Assembly (NCBI GenBank): GCA_937883775.1
Contig: CAKZXZ010000199.1
Coordinates: 1-34,583, forward strand
Reading direction: 5' to 3'
Length of the DNA: 34,583 nt
DNA from: an uncultured Paracoccaceae bacterium
GTDB taxonomy: Bacteria; Pseudomonadota; Alphaproteobacteria; Rhodobacterales; Rhodobacteraceae
Both the position numbers and the translations under genes were made by a program. Every line of letters begins with the position of its first letter. The first letter of the stretch is position 1. Below, in pieces: positions 15,048 through 23,439 of this stretch. The notes beneath the pieces are model-generated. The model was not told the origin of the DNA, searched no databases, and saw nothing but the letters and a program-made list of their open reading frames with translations.

Positions 15048-15788
15048 TTAACGCCCGCCCGCAACATCAAGCAAAGCACCCGTGCAGTAAGACGCATCGT
15101 CACTGCAAAGCCACAAGATCGACCGGGCAACCTCCTGCGCTGATCCGGGGCGCGCCATCGGGACCGTTTGCCCCAAGCGTTGCGCCCGGTCAGGTTGTCC
15201 GCCGCTTGCATGGATTTCTGTTTCGATCAGACCGGGGCGCACTGCATTCACGCGGATGCCCTGCCCGGCAAGCTCTTTGGAAAGCCCGATCGTCAGCGTG
15301 TCGATTGCGCCCTTGCTGGCTGCGTAATCGACGTATTCGAAAGGGGATCCAAGCCGCGCTGCAGCCGATGAGACAAACACAATAGATGCCCCGCCCTCTT
15401 GGCCCGGCAACCGCCGTGCGGCCTCGCGCGCAAAAAGGAACGCACCAAGAATGTTGGTGTCGAACATCTGTTGCATCCGCTCAACGCTCATCTTGGCCAA
15501 TGGCAAGGCAGAGCCCACGATGCCTGCATTCACGACAACAGCATCAAGCCTGCCAAAGGTGGTCTGCGTGCGATCGAACGCCCGCAAGACATCTGCCTCT
15601 ATCGCGACGTCTCCTGCGATCGCCTGCGCACGCCCGCCCAAGCTTTCGATCTCCGCCACCACCTGCTCAGCCGCGGTGCGGTTCGCCCGATAGGTAAACG
15701 CCACATCCCAACCGGCACCCGCCGCAAGCAAAGCCGTCGCGCGCCCGATCCCCCGCGATCCGCCACTGATAAGCATCGTTTGGCTCAT
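15048..15788 (-). CDS. SDR family oxidoreductase
   Basis: A 246-residue classical short-chain dehydrogenase. The NAD(P)-binding motif GGSRGIG is at residues 9-15, NAG at about 91-93, the catalytic Ser in VSSAAA near 142, and YAASK (Tyr and Lys) near 155-159. A PG motif follows the active site as in 3-oxoacyl-ACP reductase-like members. A second positively charged residue early in the fold suggests NADP preference, which is weak evidence. The start ATG 15788 has AGGATCC upstream. It lies nine bases after the GFA gene, so the two probably form one transcript. Substrate unknown. Confidence 0.9.
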   Translation of the reverse strand: MSQTMLISGGSRGIGRATALLAAGAGWDVAFTYRANRTAAEQVVAEIESLGGRAQAIAGDVAIEADVLRAFDRTQTTFGRLDAVVVNAGIVGSALPLAKMSVERMQQMFDTNILGAFLFAREAARRLPGQEGGASIVFVSSAAARLGSPFEYVDYAASKGAIDTLTIGLSKELAGQGIRVNAVRPGLIETEIHASGGQPDRAQRLGQTVPMARPGSAQEVARSILWLCSDDASYCTGALLDVAGGR

Positions 15789-15797
15789 AAAAGGATC

Positions 15798-16196
15798 CTA
15801 CTGTTCCGGCGGCGTCATTTCCTGAGGCAAGCCATCCGCGATGTCGTAGTAATCTCCCTTATCCGCCACAAAGATATGCTTGGCCAGCCTGGTCCCCGTG
15901 GGCCCATCGAAGGCACCCAGCGAAATTCCGATCCAATCCAGATGAGGTGGATCGAAAAACAGCGACGCACCGCAAATCCGACAAAACCCGCGGCGCACCT
16001 TGGGCGAGCTGTCATACCAGGTGATGCTATCCGCGCCCGCGATTTGTACGCGTGTCTTTGCGACATCGACCCCCGCTTCGTGATGCCCCGTCACTTTGCG
16101 ACACATGCTGCAATGACACGCGATGCCGTCAGGCAGATCCCCACTGACCGTGATCTGGACGGCGCCACACAGGCAAGAGGCGTGATGCTGGATCAT
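15798..16196 (-). CDS. GFA family (glutathione-dependent formaldehyde-activating fold) protein
   Basis: A 132-residue zinc protein of the GFA/CENP-V fold. The metal ligands are visible as CLCG (residues 8-11), CHCSMC (27-32) and CRICG (about 72-76). The founding member was thought to speed S-hydroxymethylglutathione formation, but most short family members have no proven activity. It precedes an SDR oxidoreductase gene on the same strand. The start is ATG 16196; the ribosome binding site is weak. Confidence 0.9.
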   Translation of the reverse strand: MIQHHASCLCGAVQITVSGDLPDGIACHCSMCRKVTGHHEAGVDVAKTRVQIAGADSITWYDSSPKVRRGFCRICGASLFFDPPHLDWIGISLGAFDGPTGTRLAKHIFVADKGDYYDIADGLPQEMTPPEQ

Positions 16197-16339
16197 GGCT
16201 AAGGTCTTTCGCGGCTTGTCGATTCGAGCGTTAGAAACATACGCCCTTCAAAATGTGGCACAATCGTCTGCAAAATAGAAACAAACTGACCAAGACTTGC
16301 TGCATTAATTCCTCAACCTACTGCAATGAAAAGAAATTT

Positions 16340-16371
16340 TTGACAATGTGACGGAATTGGGGCCAGGTTAA
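16340..16371 (+). promoter_or_regulatory. Possible sigma-70 promoter of the Hint-domain gene
   Basis: A consensus -35 box TTGACA (16340-16345) is followed by a poor -10 candidate (AGGTTA or GGTTAA near 16365-16371). A short inverted repeat (GCTGTTGTCGG with CCGACAGC) lies between it and the start at 16437 and might shape the leader. Confidence 0.35.
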
Positions 16372-16436
16372 GACAAGCAACGGATGTTCGCTGTTGTCGG
16401 TGGGGCCGACAGCGTGAAACCTAAAAGGTAGATCGC

Positions 16437-17243
16437 ATGAACCGCCCTTCCTCTGTTACCGCTGGCCTCGCGGTAACACCTTCCTCTGCTCCGGCGTCAA
16501 GTTCCGCCATGGGGAGAGGTGTTCGCCCAGACGGGTCATCTCAGCGCCGCCGGCCTCTGCTGCGCAAATATGAGATGACCGCTCTGGACCCCAACGGAGC
16601 GCTGATCGACATGGGCCGTCTGGCCCCCGCAACGCAGCCGTTTGAAAATTGCTTTGCCACGCTCGCACGCGGCACTTTGATTGCGACACCGGATGGCCCG
16701 CGCGCGGTCGAGGATATCCTGCCTGGCGATGACATCACGACCACGAAAAACGGTGCACAGACCGTGCAATGGGTCGGCGCAATGACGCTGCTGCCCGATG
16801 CCCCGGATGCCCAGCAGCCCAACCGCGCCCTGACAAGAATTGCCGCTGACAGCCTTGGACTGAACCGTCCGATGCCAGATCTGGTTTTGGGTCCTGCCGC
16901 GCGCGTGCTCCACCGGATCCCCGCTTTTCACAGCATGTATGGGACGCCTGATTGCCTTGCCCCGGCTCAGGGGCTGGTTGATGGCGATGCTATCCTTGAA
17001 ATACGGCCCATCAGCCCGGTGAAACTGTATCAACTGCTGGTGCCCCGCCACGACACCATGCTGGTCAACGGTGTCGAGGTCGAAACGCACCATCCCGGCG
17101 CGCAAATCGAAAGCCAGCTCAGCCGCGATATGCTGACGCTGTACCTGTCGATGTTCCCCGGCATACGCCAGATCGAGGATTTCGGCCCGATGGCGCATCC
17201 CCGGCTTTCGATAGATGATCTGCTAGCAGCCCGCGTCGCATAA
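16437..17243 (+). CDS. Hint (Hedgehog/intein) domain-containing protein
   Basis: A 268-residue protein. After a low-complexity Ser/Ala/Pro N-terminus of about 70 residues comes a Hint-domain start, CFATLARGTLIATPDGPRAV from Cys72, then VEDILPGDDI and later HRIPAFHSMYG and DTMLVNGVEVETHHP. Such domains are very common in Rhodobacterales and are usually attached to secreted RTX-type or calcium-binding proteins. Here it is nearly alone. No Sec signal is obvious. The nucleophile Cys is present, but whether self-cleavage occurs is unknown. The ATG 16437 has AAAAGGTAG upstream; ATG 16575 would be an alternative start just before the domain. Confidence 0.85.
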   Translation: MNRPSSVTAGLAVTPSSAPASSSAMGRGVRPDGSSQRRRPLLRKYEMTALDPNGALIDMGRLAPATQPFENCFATLARGTLIATPDGPRAVEDILPGDDITTTKNGAQTVQWVGAMTLLPDAPDAQQPNRALTRIAADSLGLNRPMPDLVLGPAARVLHRIPAFHSMYGTPDCLAPAQGLVDGDAILEIRPISPVKLYQLLVPRHDTMLVNGVEVETHHPGAQIESQLSRDMLTLYLSMFPGIRQIEDFGPMAHPRLSIDDLLAARVA

Positions 17244-17252
17244 GACCTGCCG

Positions 17253-17948
17253 CTACAGCCGATAGCCACCCGATACCGCGATCACCTCACCAGTGACAAA
17301 ACGCGCTGCATCGCTGGCCAGAAATCGTACCACAGGTGCGATATCATCCGGCGTGCCAAGGCGGCCCAATGCGGTCATCTCGACGAACAGATCGACAAGT
17401 TCGTCCGGGCGGGGCTTATCGGCCACCTCAAACGCGCCCGGCGCGACGGCGTTCACACGGATGCCCTCGGGGCCCAGTTCCTTCGCCATGGCCTTGGTCC
17501 ACAGGTTTAGCGCCGCTTTGCTGGCGCCATAGATTGCCGCGCCACGCGGCGGCAATACCGCATTCACCGACGAAATATTTACGACCGACGCACCGCGTTT
17601 CAGATGCGGCAGTGCCGCCGCCAAAAGATCACCCGGAGCCAGTAGGTTCACATCAAGGATCTCGCGCTGGGCCTGCGCGTCAAACGTCTCTTTCGGGCTC
17701 ATCTGGACGGTGCCTGCGTTGTTCACGATGACATCCAACTGCCCAAACCTGTCGATGACCTGTGCAACCACATCCGCACAGCATCCCGGTTCAACCAGAT
17801 TGCCTTGAATGGCCAAAACACCATCAGGCAGATCTTCAGGAGGTGTCGTGTTCCAGACCAAAGCAACCTGATGGTCCGACGCAAAGTCCTGAACCAGCGC
17901 GCGACCCAACCCGCGCGCCCCGCCTGTGATGAGTACCGTTCGTGCCAT
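17253..17948 (-). CDS. SDR family oxidoreductase
   Basis: A 231-residue short-chain dehydrogenase with nucleotide motif TGGARGLG (residues 8-15), NNAG near 83-86, the catalytic Ser in NISSVN near 130 and YGASK (Tyr, Lys) near 145-149. The start is ATG 17948 with GGAGG upstream; the frame extends to 17978 without support. It is downstream of the Lrp gene by 39 bases on the same strand and may be cotranscribed with it. Its stop is nine bases from the stop of the Hint gene (convergent). Substrate unknown. Confidence 0.9.
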   Translation of the reverse strand: MARTVLITGGARGLGRALVQDFASDHQVALVWNTTPPEDLPDGVLAIQGNLVEPGCCADVVAQVIDRFGQLDVIVNNAGTVQMSPKETFDAQAQREILDVNLLAPGDLLAAALPHLKRGASVVNISSVNAVLPPRGAAIYGASKAALNLWTKAMAKELGPEGIRVNAVAPGAFEVADKPRPDELVDLFVEMTALGRLGTPDDIAPVVRFLASDAARFVTGEVIAVSGGYRL

Positions 17949-17987
17949 CGCGTCCTCCGTGGGGTAGGTGTGCCCCACCGTTCCACG

Positions 17988-18488
17988 TCAGGCCGACCGG
18001 CTCAACCGTTCTTCCATGACATCAAAAGGCACACCCGGCTCATCTTTGGCCCCGCGTATCACCAGTGACGTCTTTACGCTGCCCACATTCTCCGCCGTCA
18101 GCAGATCTGACGTCAGGAATGTCTGGAATGTGCTCAGATCAGGTGCGACACATTTGAGGATGAAATCCACCTCGCCATTCAGCATATGACATTCGCGCAC
18201 CAGCGGCCAATCGCGGCAGCGCGCCTCGAACGCGCTTAGATCACTTTCGGCCTGACTTTGCAGACCGACCATCGCGAAAACCTGAACCTCGAAGCCCAGC
18301 TCACGCGGATCGACATCAGCGTGATAGCCGCGGATATATCCAGCCTCTTCCAGCGTGCGCACCCGCCGCAAACACGGAGGCGCGGAAATACCAACGCGCT
18401 TGGCCAACTCAACATTGGTCATACGCCCGTCTGCTTGCAGTTCTGCCAAAATCTGGCGGTCGATCGGGTCTAGTTTTGATCCGGCCAT
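17988..18488 (-). CDS. Lrp/AsnC family transcriptional regulator
   Basis: A 166-residue regulator. The N-terminal helix-turn-helix includes LDPIDRQILAELQADGR and NVELAKRVGISAPPCLRRV (residues 6-22 and 27-45). The C-terminal RAM ligand domain follows from about residue 70 and includes ECHMLNGEVDFILK. The start is ATG 18488 with GAGGGA upstream; the longer frame to 18560 lacks family similarity. It is divergent from trxB, an arrangement I recall from other Rhodobacterales, so it may act on the shared 189-base region. The amino-acid ligand is not readable. Confidence 0.92.
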   Translation of the reverse strand: MAGSKLDPIDRQILAELQADGRMTNVELAKRVGISAPPCLRRVRTLEEAGYIRGYHADVDPRELGFEVQVFAMVGLQSQAESDLSAFEARCRDWPLVRECHMLNGEVDFILKCVAPDLSTFQTFLTSDLLTAENVGSVKTSLVIRGAKDEPGVPFDVMEERLSRSA

Positions 18489-18530
18489 AGTTCCCTCGTT
18501 TTCCCACTGAACCTTACGCTCAAGGTCTGA

Positions 18531-19646
<1,116 letters not shown>

Positions 19647-19667
19647 ACGCCCACGCGCGAACACCTA

Positions 19668-19701
19668 CGCGTGACATCGCGCGAGTGTGAAGTGTCACGC
19701 G
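19668..19701. repeat. Inverted repeat after trxB
   Basis: A perfect 9-bp inverted repeat, CGCGTGACA and TGTCACGCG, is separated by 16 bases. It begins 22 bases after the trxB stop and has no T tract, so it may be a transcript-end hairpin or a protein-binding dyad. Confidence 0.55.
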
Positions 19702-19765
19702 ACAGGCCCCCGTGCCCAAGTGGCTAAACCGGAACTTGGTCCGGCCGTGAAACGGGGACAGTTCT

Positions 19766-19876
19766 ATGAAAACACTGATGAAAATCGCCGCTCTGCTCGC
19801 TCTTGTCGGCGGCCTTGCTGCCTGTACGTCTCACTCCGGGATGGATAAAGACGACAAAGTGATGAAGGAAGGCTAA
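19766..19876 (+). CDS. Very small lipoprotein (36 aa)
   Basis: A 36-residue peptide with a lipoprotein signal: MKTLMKIAALLALVGGLAAC with the lipobox LAAC ending at Cys20. The mature tail is short and charged (TSHSGMDKDDKVMKEG). It resembles entericidin-like small lipoproteins in size and layout only. GGGGACAG lies upstream of the ATG, and a good terminator follows 27 bases after the stop, so it is probably a single-gene transcript. Function unknown. Confidence 0.72.
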   Translation: MKTLMKIAALLALVGGLAACTSHSGMDKDDKVMKEG

Positions 19877-19903
19877 CCGTTTCTCTGTCATGCACATATT
19901 TGA

Positions 19904-19931
19904 AACGCCGCTCCTTAAGGGCGGCGTTTTT
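19904..19931 (+). terminator. Rho-independent terminator after the small lipoprotein gene
   Basis: A perfect 8-bp stem (AACGCCGC with GCGGCGTT) and nine-base loop run into a stretch of Ts on the plus strand. Confidence 0.88.
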
Positions 19932-20062
19932 GCGTCAAATCAGTCTCTTTTTCATTGGAAACGCACTAGTCTGCTAGACTTTCGCCTCAATCAGGGTCTA
20001 GGACCGCGCGCAGGCGGATCCTCCCCCGCGCGCACCCACGTTTAACATAAAGAGCATTTGGC

Positions 20063-21769
20063 ATGATGGTTCCCAATCTGACCCCGGTCCCCGAACTTTA
20101 CGTCTCATACGAGAGCGCCCAGAAAATGAAGGTCGAGGCCGCTGATCTGGTCAGCTGGGACCTTACCCCGCGCCAGATTTGCGATCTGGAACTGCTGATG
20201 AATGGCGGCTTCAACCCTCTCAAAGGCTTCCTGGGGGAAGAAGACTATAACAGCGTCGTCGATACCATGCGCCTTGCTGACGGTGCGCTTTGGCCGATGC
20301 CCATCACGCTTGATGTGTCCGAGGATTTCGCCGCCTCGCTGGAAGACGGCCAAGACATCGCGCTGCGCGATCAGGAAGGTGTGATCCTTGCGACGATGAC
20401 GATCACCGACAATTGGGTGCCCAACAAATCGCACGAAGCCAAGAAGGTATTCGGCGCAGATGACAATGCGCATCCGGCGGTCAACTACCTGCACAACACC
20501 GCCGGCAAGGTCTATCTGGGTGGCCCCGTCACCGGCATCCAGCAACCCGTGCACTACGATTTCCGCGCCCGCCGCGATACACCGAACGAATTGCGTGCCT
20601 ATTTCCGCAAGCTGGGCTGGCGCCGCGTTGTGGCGTTTCAAACCCGCAACCCCCTGCACCGCGCACATCAGGAACTGACCTTCCGCGCCGCGAAAGAGGC
20701 GCAGGCCAACTTGCTGATCCACCCTGTTGTCGGCATGACAAAACCGGGCGATATCGATCACTTTACCCGCGTGCGCTGCTATGAGGCGGTGCTGGATCAA
20801 TATCCGCAAGCCACGACATCCATGAGCCTGCTCAACCTCGCCATGCGTATGGCAGGTCCACGCGAAGCCGTCTGGCACGGACTGATCCGCAAAAACCACG
20901 GCTGCACACATTTCATCGTGGGCCGCGATCATGCAGGCCCCGGCAAGAACTCCGCCGGAGAAGATTTCTACGGCCCCTATGACGCACAAGACCTCTTCAA
21001 AGAGCATCAAGAGGAAATGGGCATCGAAATGGTCGACTTTAAACACATGGTCTTTGTGCAAGACCGCGCCCAATACGAGCCCGCCGACGAAATCGAAGAA
21101 GGCGTGACCGTTCTCAATATCTCCGGCACCGAACTACGCCGCCGTTTGGCCGAGGGTCTTGAGATCCCGGAATGGTTCTCGTTCCCTGCCGTGGTCAATG
21201 AGCTGCGAAAGACGCGCCCGCCCCGCGCAAAACAAGGGTTTACCGTGTTTTTCACCGGCTTTTCCGGTTCCGGCAAATCCACCATCGCCAACGCGCTGAT
21301 GGTTAAATTGATGGAGATGGGCGGCCGCCCTGTGACCCTGCTGGACGGCGATATTGTCCGTAAAAACCTCAGCTCCGAACTGGGCTTTTCCAAAGAGCAC
21401 CGCGATCTAAACATTCGCCGCATCGGCTATGTCGCTTCGGAAATCACAAAAAACGGCGGCATCGCCATCTGCGCCCCCATCGCGCCTTATGCCACGACCC
21501 GTCGCGCGGTACGCGAAGATATCGAACAGTTCGGCGCTTTCATCGAGGTCCATGTCGCAACCTCAATCGAGGAATGCGAACGCCGTGACCGCAAAGGCCT
21601 CTACAAGCTCGCGCGCGAGGGTAAAATCAAGGAATTCACCGGAATTTCGGATCCCTATGACGTGCCCGCGAACCCCGAACTCAGCGTCGAGACAGAGAAT
21701 GTCGATGTGGATAATTGCGCCCATCAGGTTCTGCTGAAACTCGAACAGATGGGGCTTGTGGCCGGTTAA
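20063..21769 (+). CDS. Bifunctional sulfate adenylyltransferase / adenylylsulfate kinase
   Basis: A 568-residue fusion. The N-terminal part (about 1-385) is a homomeric ATP sulfurylase with a PUA-like domain and the active-site motifs QTRNPLHRAH (193-202) and GRDHAGPG (287-294). The C-terminal part (about 390-568) is APS kinase (CysC) with Walker A GFSGSGKST (399-407) and ADP-ribosylation-like family segment DGDIVRKNLSSELGFS. It makes APS and then PAPS from sulfate and ATP in the cytoplasm, for assimilation or sulfation. The start ATG 20063 is followed by a second ATG; either is possible. No other sulfate gene is next to it, although EI24/CysZ-like 28547-29263 lies 7 kb away. Length is normal for the fusion. 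Confidence 0.95.
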   Translation: MMVPNLTPVPELYVSYESAQKMKVEAADLVSWDLTPRQICDLELLMNGGFNPLKGFLGEEDYNSVVDTMRLADGALWPMPITLDVSEDFAASLEDGQDIALRDQEGVILATMTITDNWVPNKSHEAKKVFGADDNAHPAVNYLHNTAGKVYLGGPVTGIQQPVHYDFRARRDTPNELRAYFRKLGWRRVVAFQTRNPLHRAHQELTFRAAKEAQANLLIHPVVGMTKPGDIDHFTRVRCYEAVLDQYPQATTSMSLLNLAMRMAGPREAVWHGLIRKNHGCTHFIVGRDHAGPGKNSAGEDFYGPYDAQDLFKEHQEEMGIEMVDFKHMVFVQDRAQYEPADEIEEGVTVLNISGTELRRRLAEGLEIPEWFSFPAVVNELRKTRPPRAKQGFTVFFTGFSGSGKSTIANALMVKLMEMGGRPVTLLDGDIVRKNLSSELGFSKEHRDLNIRRIGYVASEITKNGGIAICAPIAPYATTRRAVREDIEQFGAFIEVHVATSIEECERRDRKGLYKLAREGKIKEFTGISDPYDVPANPELSVETENVDVDNCAHQVLLKLEQMGLVAG

Positions 21770-21775
21770 GCGCCA

Positions 21776-21796
21776 GCCTTCGGCGAGGATATTTGG
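21776..21796 (+). repeat. GCCTYCGGCGRGGATATTT motif, copy 1
   Basis: The sequence GCCTTCGGCGAGGATATTTGG starts seven bases after the sat-cysC stop (quoted from 21776). It forms a mini-hairpin (GCC-TTC-GGC) followed by GAGGATATTT. A near-identical copy lies at 29527-29547, and a partial inverted copy lies at the other end of this same convergent gap (21841-21882). It may mark transcript ends. Confidence 0.5.
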
Positions 21797-21840
21797 ACAA
21801 AGATGAAACGGGCACGGACGATTTAATTTGAATTGTCCGC

Positions 21841-21881
21841 GCCGCTTTCGCTTTTTTCAAATATCCAAACTCGACGGAAGC
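21841..21881 (-). repeat. Partial, inverted copy of the GGATATTT motif
   Basis: Read on the minus strand, directly after the DUF1150 stop, the segment CTTCCGTCGAG is followed by TTTGGATATTTGAAAAAAGC. The GGATATTT-GAAAAA-GCGAA part matches the copy at 29538-29556. With the copy at 21776 it brackets the convergent gap between sat-cysC and DUF1150. Confidence 0.4.
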
Positions 21882-22106
21882 CTAATGCACCGTTACCGGA
21901 ACAAGATCGTTCTGGCGGGCCAGGCTAAACGCCAATTCGCGGCCGTCTACAAGCGCAAGCTGCTCGCCATCATCCTTGTGAACCGCGTAAAGCTGTGCCT
22001 CTTCGCCGACCTGCTCTTGCACATCGTCAGGCAGGTCCGCCAAGGCGACCGGTTTGACGTAGACGACATTCGTCTCGCCTTTGGGGAATTCATATTTGCT
22101 GTTCAT
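21882..22106 (-). CDS. DUF1150 family protein
   Basis: A 74-residue protein with the DUF1150 pattern: VVYVKPVALADLPDD near residues 14-28, LYAVHKDDGEQLALV near 39-53 and a C-terminal FSLARQNDLVPVTVH. It is cytoplasmic and of unknown function. In Rhodobacterales and relatives it is regularly found directly after a small heat-shock protein gene, as here (five-base gap), so it is probably made in the heat-shock response. GGGGTAAG near the end of hsp20 serves as its ribosome binding site. Confidence 0.9.
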   Translation of the reverse strand: MNSKYEFPKGETNVVYVKPVALADLPDDVQEQVGEEAQLYAVHKDDGEQLALVDGRELAFSLARQNDLVPVTVH

Positions 22107-22111
22107 GGCTC

Positions 22112-22525
22112 TTACCCCTTCTTTATTTTAATCTGGTGAACAACGCTTTCTGGCACGGATCGACTTAGATCCACATGCAGAAGGCCGTTTTCCATACTCG
22201 CCTCGCCAATCTCTACGCCATCGGCCAGCACAAACGCGCGCTGGAACTGGCGCGCCGCAATCCCGCGGTGCAGGAAGACGCGGCCTTGGACGTCGTCCCC
22301 TTGCCGACCACGCACCACCAATTGGCGATCTTCAAGCGTAATCGACAGATCGTCTTCGGCAAAGCCGGCCACAGCCAGCGTGATGCGAAACGACGTCTCG
22401 GATGTCTGTTCTATATTATAGGGCGGGTAGCCATCATTGCCAGATTTGGCGGTGCGTTCCACCAGCCGCTCCAGCTCATCGAACCCCAACAGAAAGGGGT
22501 GCGTGCTTAAGGTCAGTTTTGTCAT
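22112..22525 (-). CDS. Hsp20 / alpha-crystallin family small heat-shock protein
   Basis: A 137-residue holding chaperone (IbpA-like). The N-terminus has the class A pattern HPFLLGFDELERLV. The alpha-crystallin domain covers about residues 35-125 with YNIEQTSETSFRITLAVAGF, and a short C-terminal tail ends in lysines. The start is ATG 22525 with AGGA seven bases upstream; a GTG two codons earlier is the alternative. A heat-shock sigma-32-type promoter lies upstream (22589-22617). It should protect unfolding cytoplasmic proteins and pass them on to DnaK/ClpB. Confidence 0.93.
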   Translation of the reverse strand: MTKLTLSTHPFLLGFDELERLVERTAKSGNDGYPPYNIEQTSETSFRITLAVAGFAEDDLSITLEDRQLVVRGRQGDDVQGRVFLHRGIAARQFQRAFVLADGVEIGEASMENGLLHVDLSRSVPESVVHQIKIKKG

Positions 22526-22588
22526 CAACACGTCCTATTCGTTAGCGACAGTGTGGGGGTGGCCCCGTATCGGCAGCCACTGACTTAA

Positions 22589-22617
22589 ATATGGGCACCC
22601 GGCTGATAATCTGCAAG
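22589..22617 (-). promoter_or_regulatory. RpoH (sigma-32) type promoter of hsp20
   Basis: On the minus strand, CTTGCA (22617-22612) and GCCCATAT (22596-22589) are 15 bases apart. The sigma-32 consensus is CTTGAA, 13-15 bases, CCCCATNT, so 12 of 13 defined positions agree. The -10 element lies 63 bases before the hsp20 start. Confidence 0.68.
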
Positions 22618-22683
22618 TCCAAGACCTTTGCGAAACGCGTCAAATCCCCTATGTTAAGGCTTCCGTTACAAGTGGGACACGCC

Positions 22684-22902
22684 ATGAACGCTTCGCCAGA
22701 AATGCAGCCTGATGACGTGATGCGCGTAAAACTAGAGGTTTTGCGCCGCGAGCATCGCGATCTGGACGATGCAATCCATGCGCTTCAGGAAAAAGGCACA
22801 GCCGATATGCTGACGCTCAAGCGCCTGAAAAAGCAAAAACTGTCGCTCAAGGACCGCATCACGGTGATTGAGGATCAGTTAACGCCGGATATCATTGCCT
22901 AA
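22684..22902 (+). CDS. DUF465 family (YdcH-like) small coiled-coil protein
   Basis: A 72-residue helical protein with the DUF465 core: KLEVLRREHRDLDDAIHAL near residues 16-34 and LTLKRLKKQKLSLKDRI near 43-59, a helical hairpin. Function is not established; it is cytoplasmic. The start ATG 22684 places the conserved core at the usual distance; the frame begins at 22591 but runs through non-conserved sequence. It lies 48 bases upstream of purE and may be cotranscribed with it. Ribosome binding site weak (GTGGGA). Confidence 0.87.
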   Translation: MNASPEMQPDDVMRVKLEVLRREHRDLDDAIHALQEKGTADMLTLKRLKKQKLSLKDRITVIEDQLTPDIIA

Positions 22903-22950
22903 CGCCCGATGGGCGGCTACATGGGGCGCTCATTTTTGAAGGATCGCTTC

Positions 22951-23439
22951 ATGGCAAAGATCACCGTTGGCATCATTATGGGCAGCCAATCCGACTGGCC
23001 GACGATGAAAGCCACCGCCGACATTCTGGATGAGCTGGGCGTGGCTTACGAGACCAAAATCGTCTCGGCTCACCGCACCCCGGATCGGTTGTGGAGCTAT
23101 GGCAAAACCGCTGCTGAACGCGGGTTGAAAGTGATTATCGCAGGCGCAGGCGGGGCAGCACATTTGCCGGGCATGATGGCCTCGAAAACACGGGTGCCGG
23201 TCGTCGGTGTTCCAGTGCAGACCAAGGCGCTATCCGGCGTCGACAGCCTGTATTCCATTGTGCAGATGCCCAAAGGCTTCCCCGTCGCCACCATGGCCAT
23301 TGGAGCAGCCGGAGCCGCAAACGCAGGCCTCATGGCCGCCGGTATCCTGGCGACGTCTGATAATGCCCTTGCCCAGCGCCTGGATGCGTGGCGCGAAGCG
23401 CTGTCCGCCTCTATCCCCGATGAGCCCACCGATGACTAA
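22951..23439 (+). CDS. purE: 5-(carboxyamino)imidazole ribonucleotide mutase
   Basis: A 162-residue PurE. It converts N5-CAIR to CAIR in purine biosynthesis. Active-site motifs are GSQSDWPTM (11-19), SAHRTPDRL (39-47) and [12 protein letters not shown] (64-75), all intact. The start is ATG 22951 with AAGGA upstream. Its end overlaps purK by eight bases, the usual coupling of the two enzymes that act in sequence. Confidence 0.96.
   Translation: MAKITVGIIMGSQSDWPTMKATADILDELGVAYETKIVSAHRTPDRLWSYGKTAAERGLKVIIAGAGGAAHLPGMMASKTRVPVVGVPVQTKALSGVDSLYSIVQMPKGFPVATMAIGAAGAANAGLMAAGILATSDNALAQRLDAWREALSASIPDEPTDD

Noticed and set aside
15399-16202. 267-codon plus-strand frame across SDR and GFA genes
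   Set aside because: Antisense to two clear enzymes with intact motifs; it spans their junction, so it cannot be real coding.
19709-19760. tRNA-Ser/Leu-like start (CCCAAGTGGCTAAA) before the small lipoprotein gene
   Set aside because: No acceptor stem, anticodon arm or T-loop follows; only a short local similarity.
20105-21073. 322-codon minus-strand frame opposite sat-cysC
   Set aside because: Shadow of a highly conserved plus-strand gene; no ribosome binding site or family resemblance.
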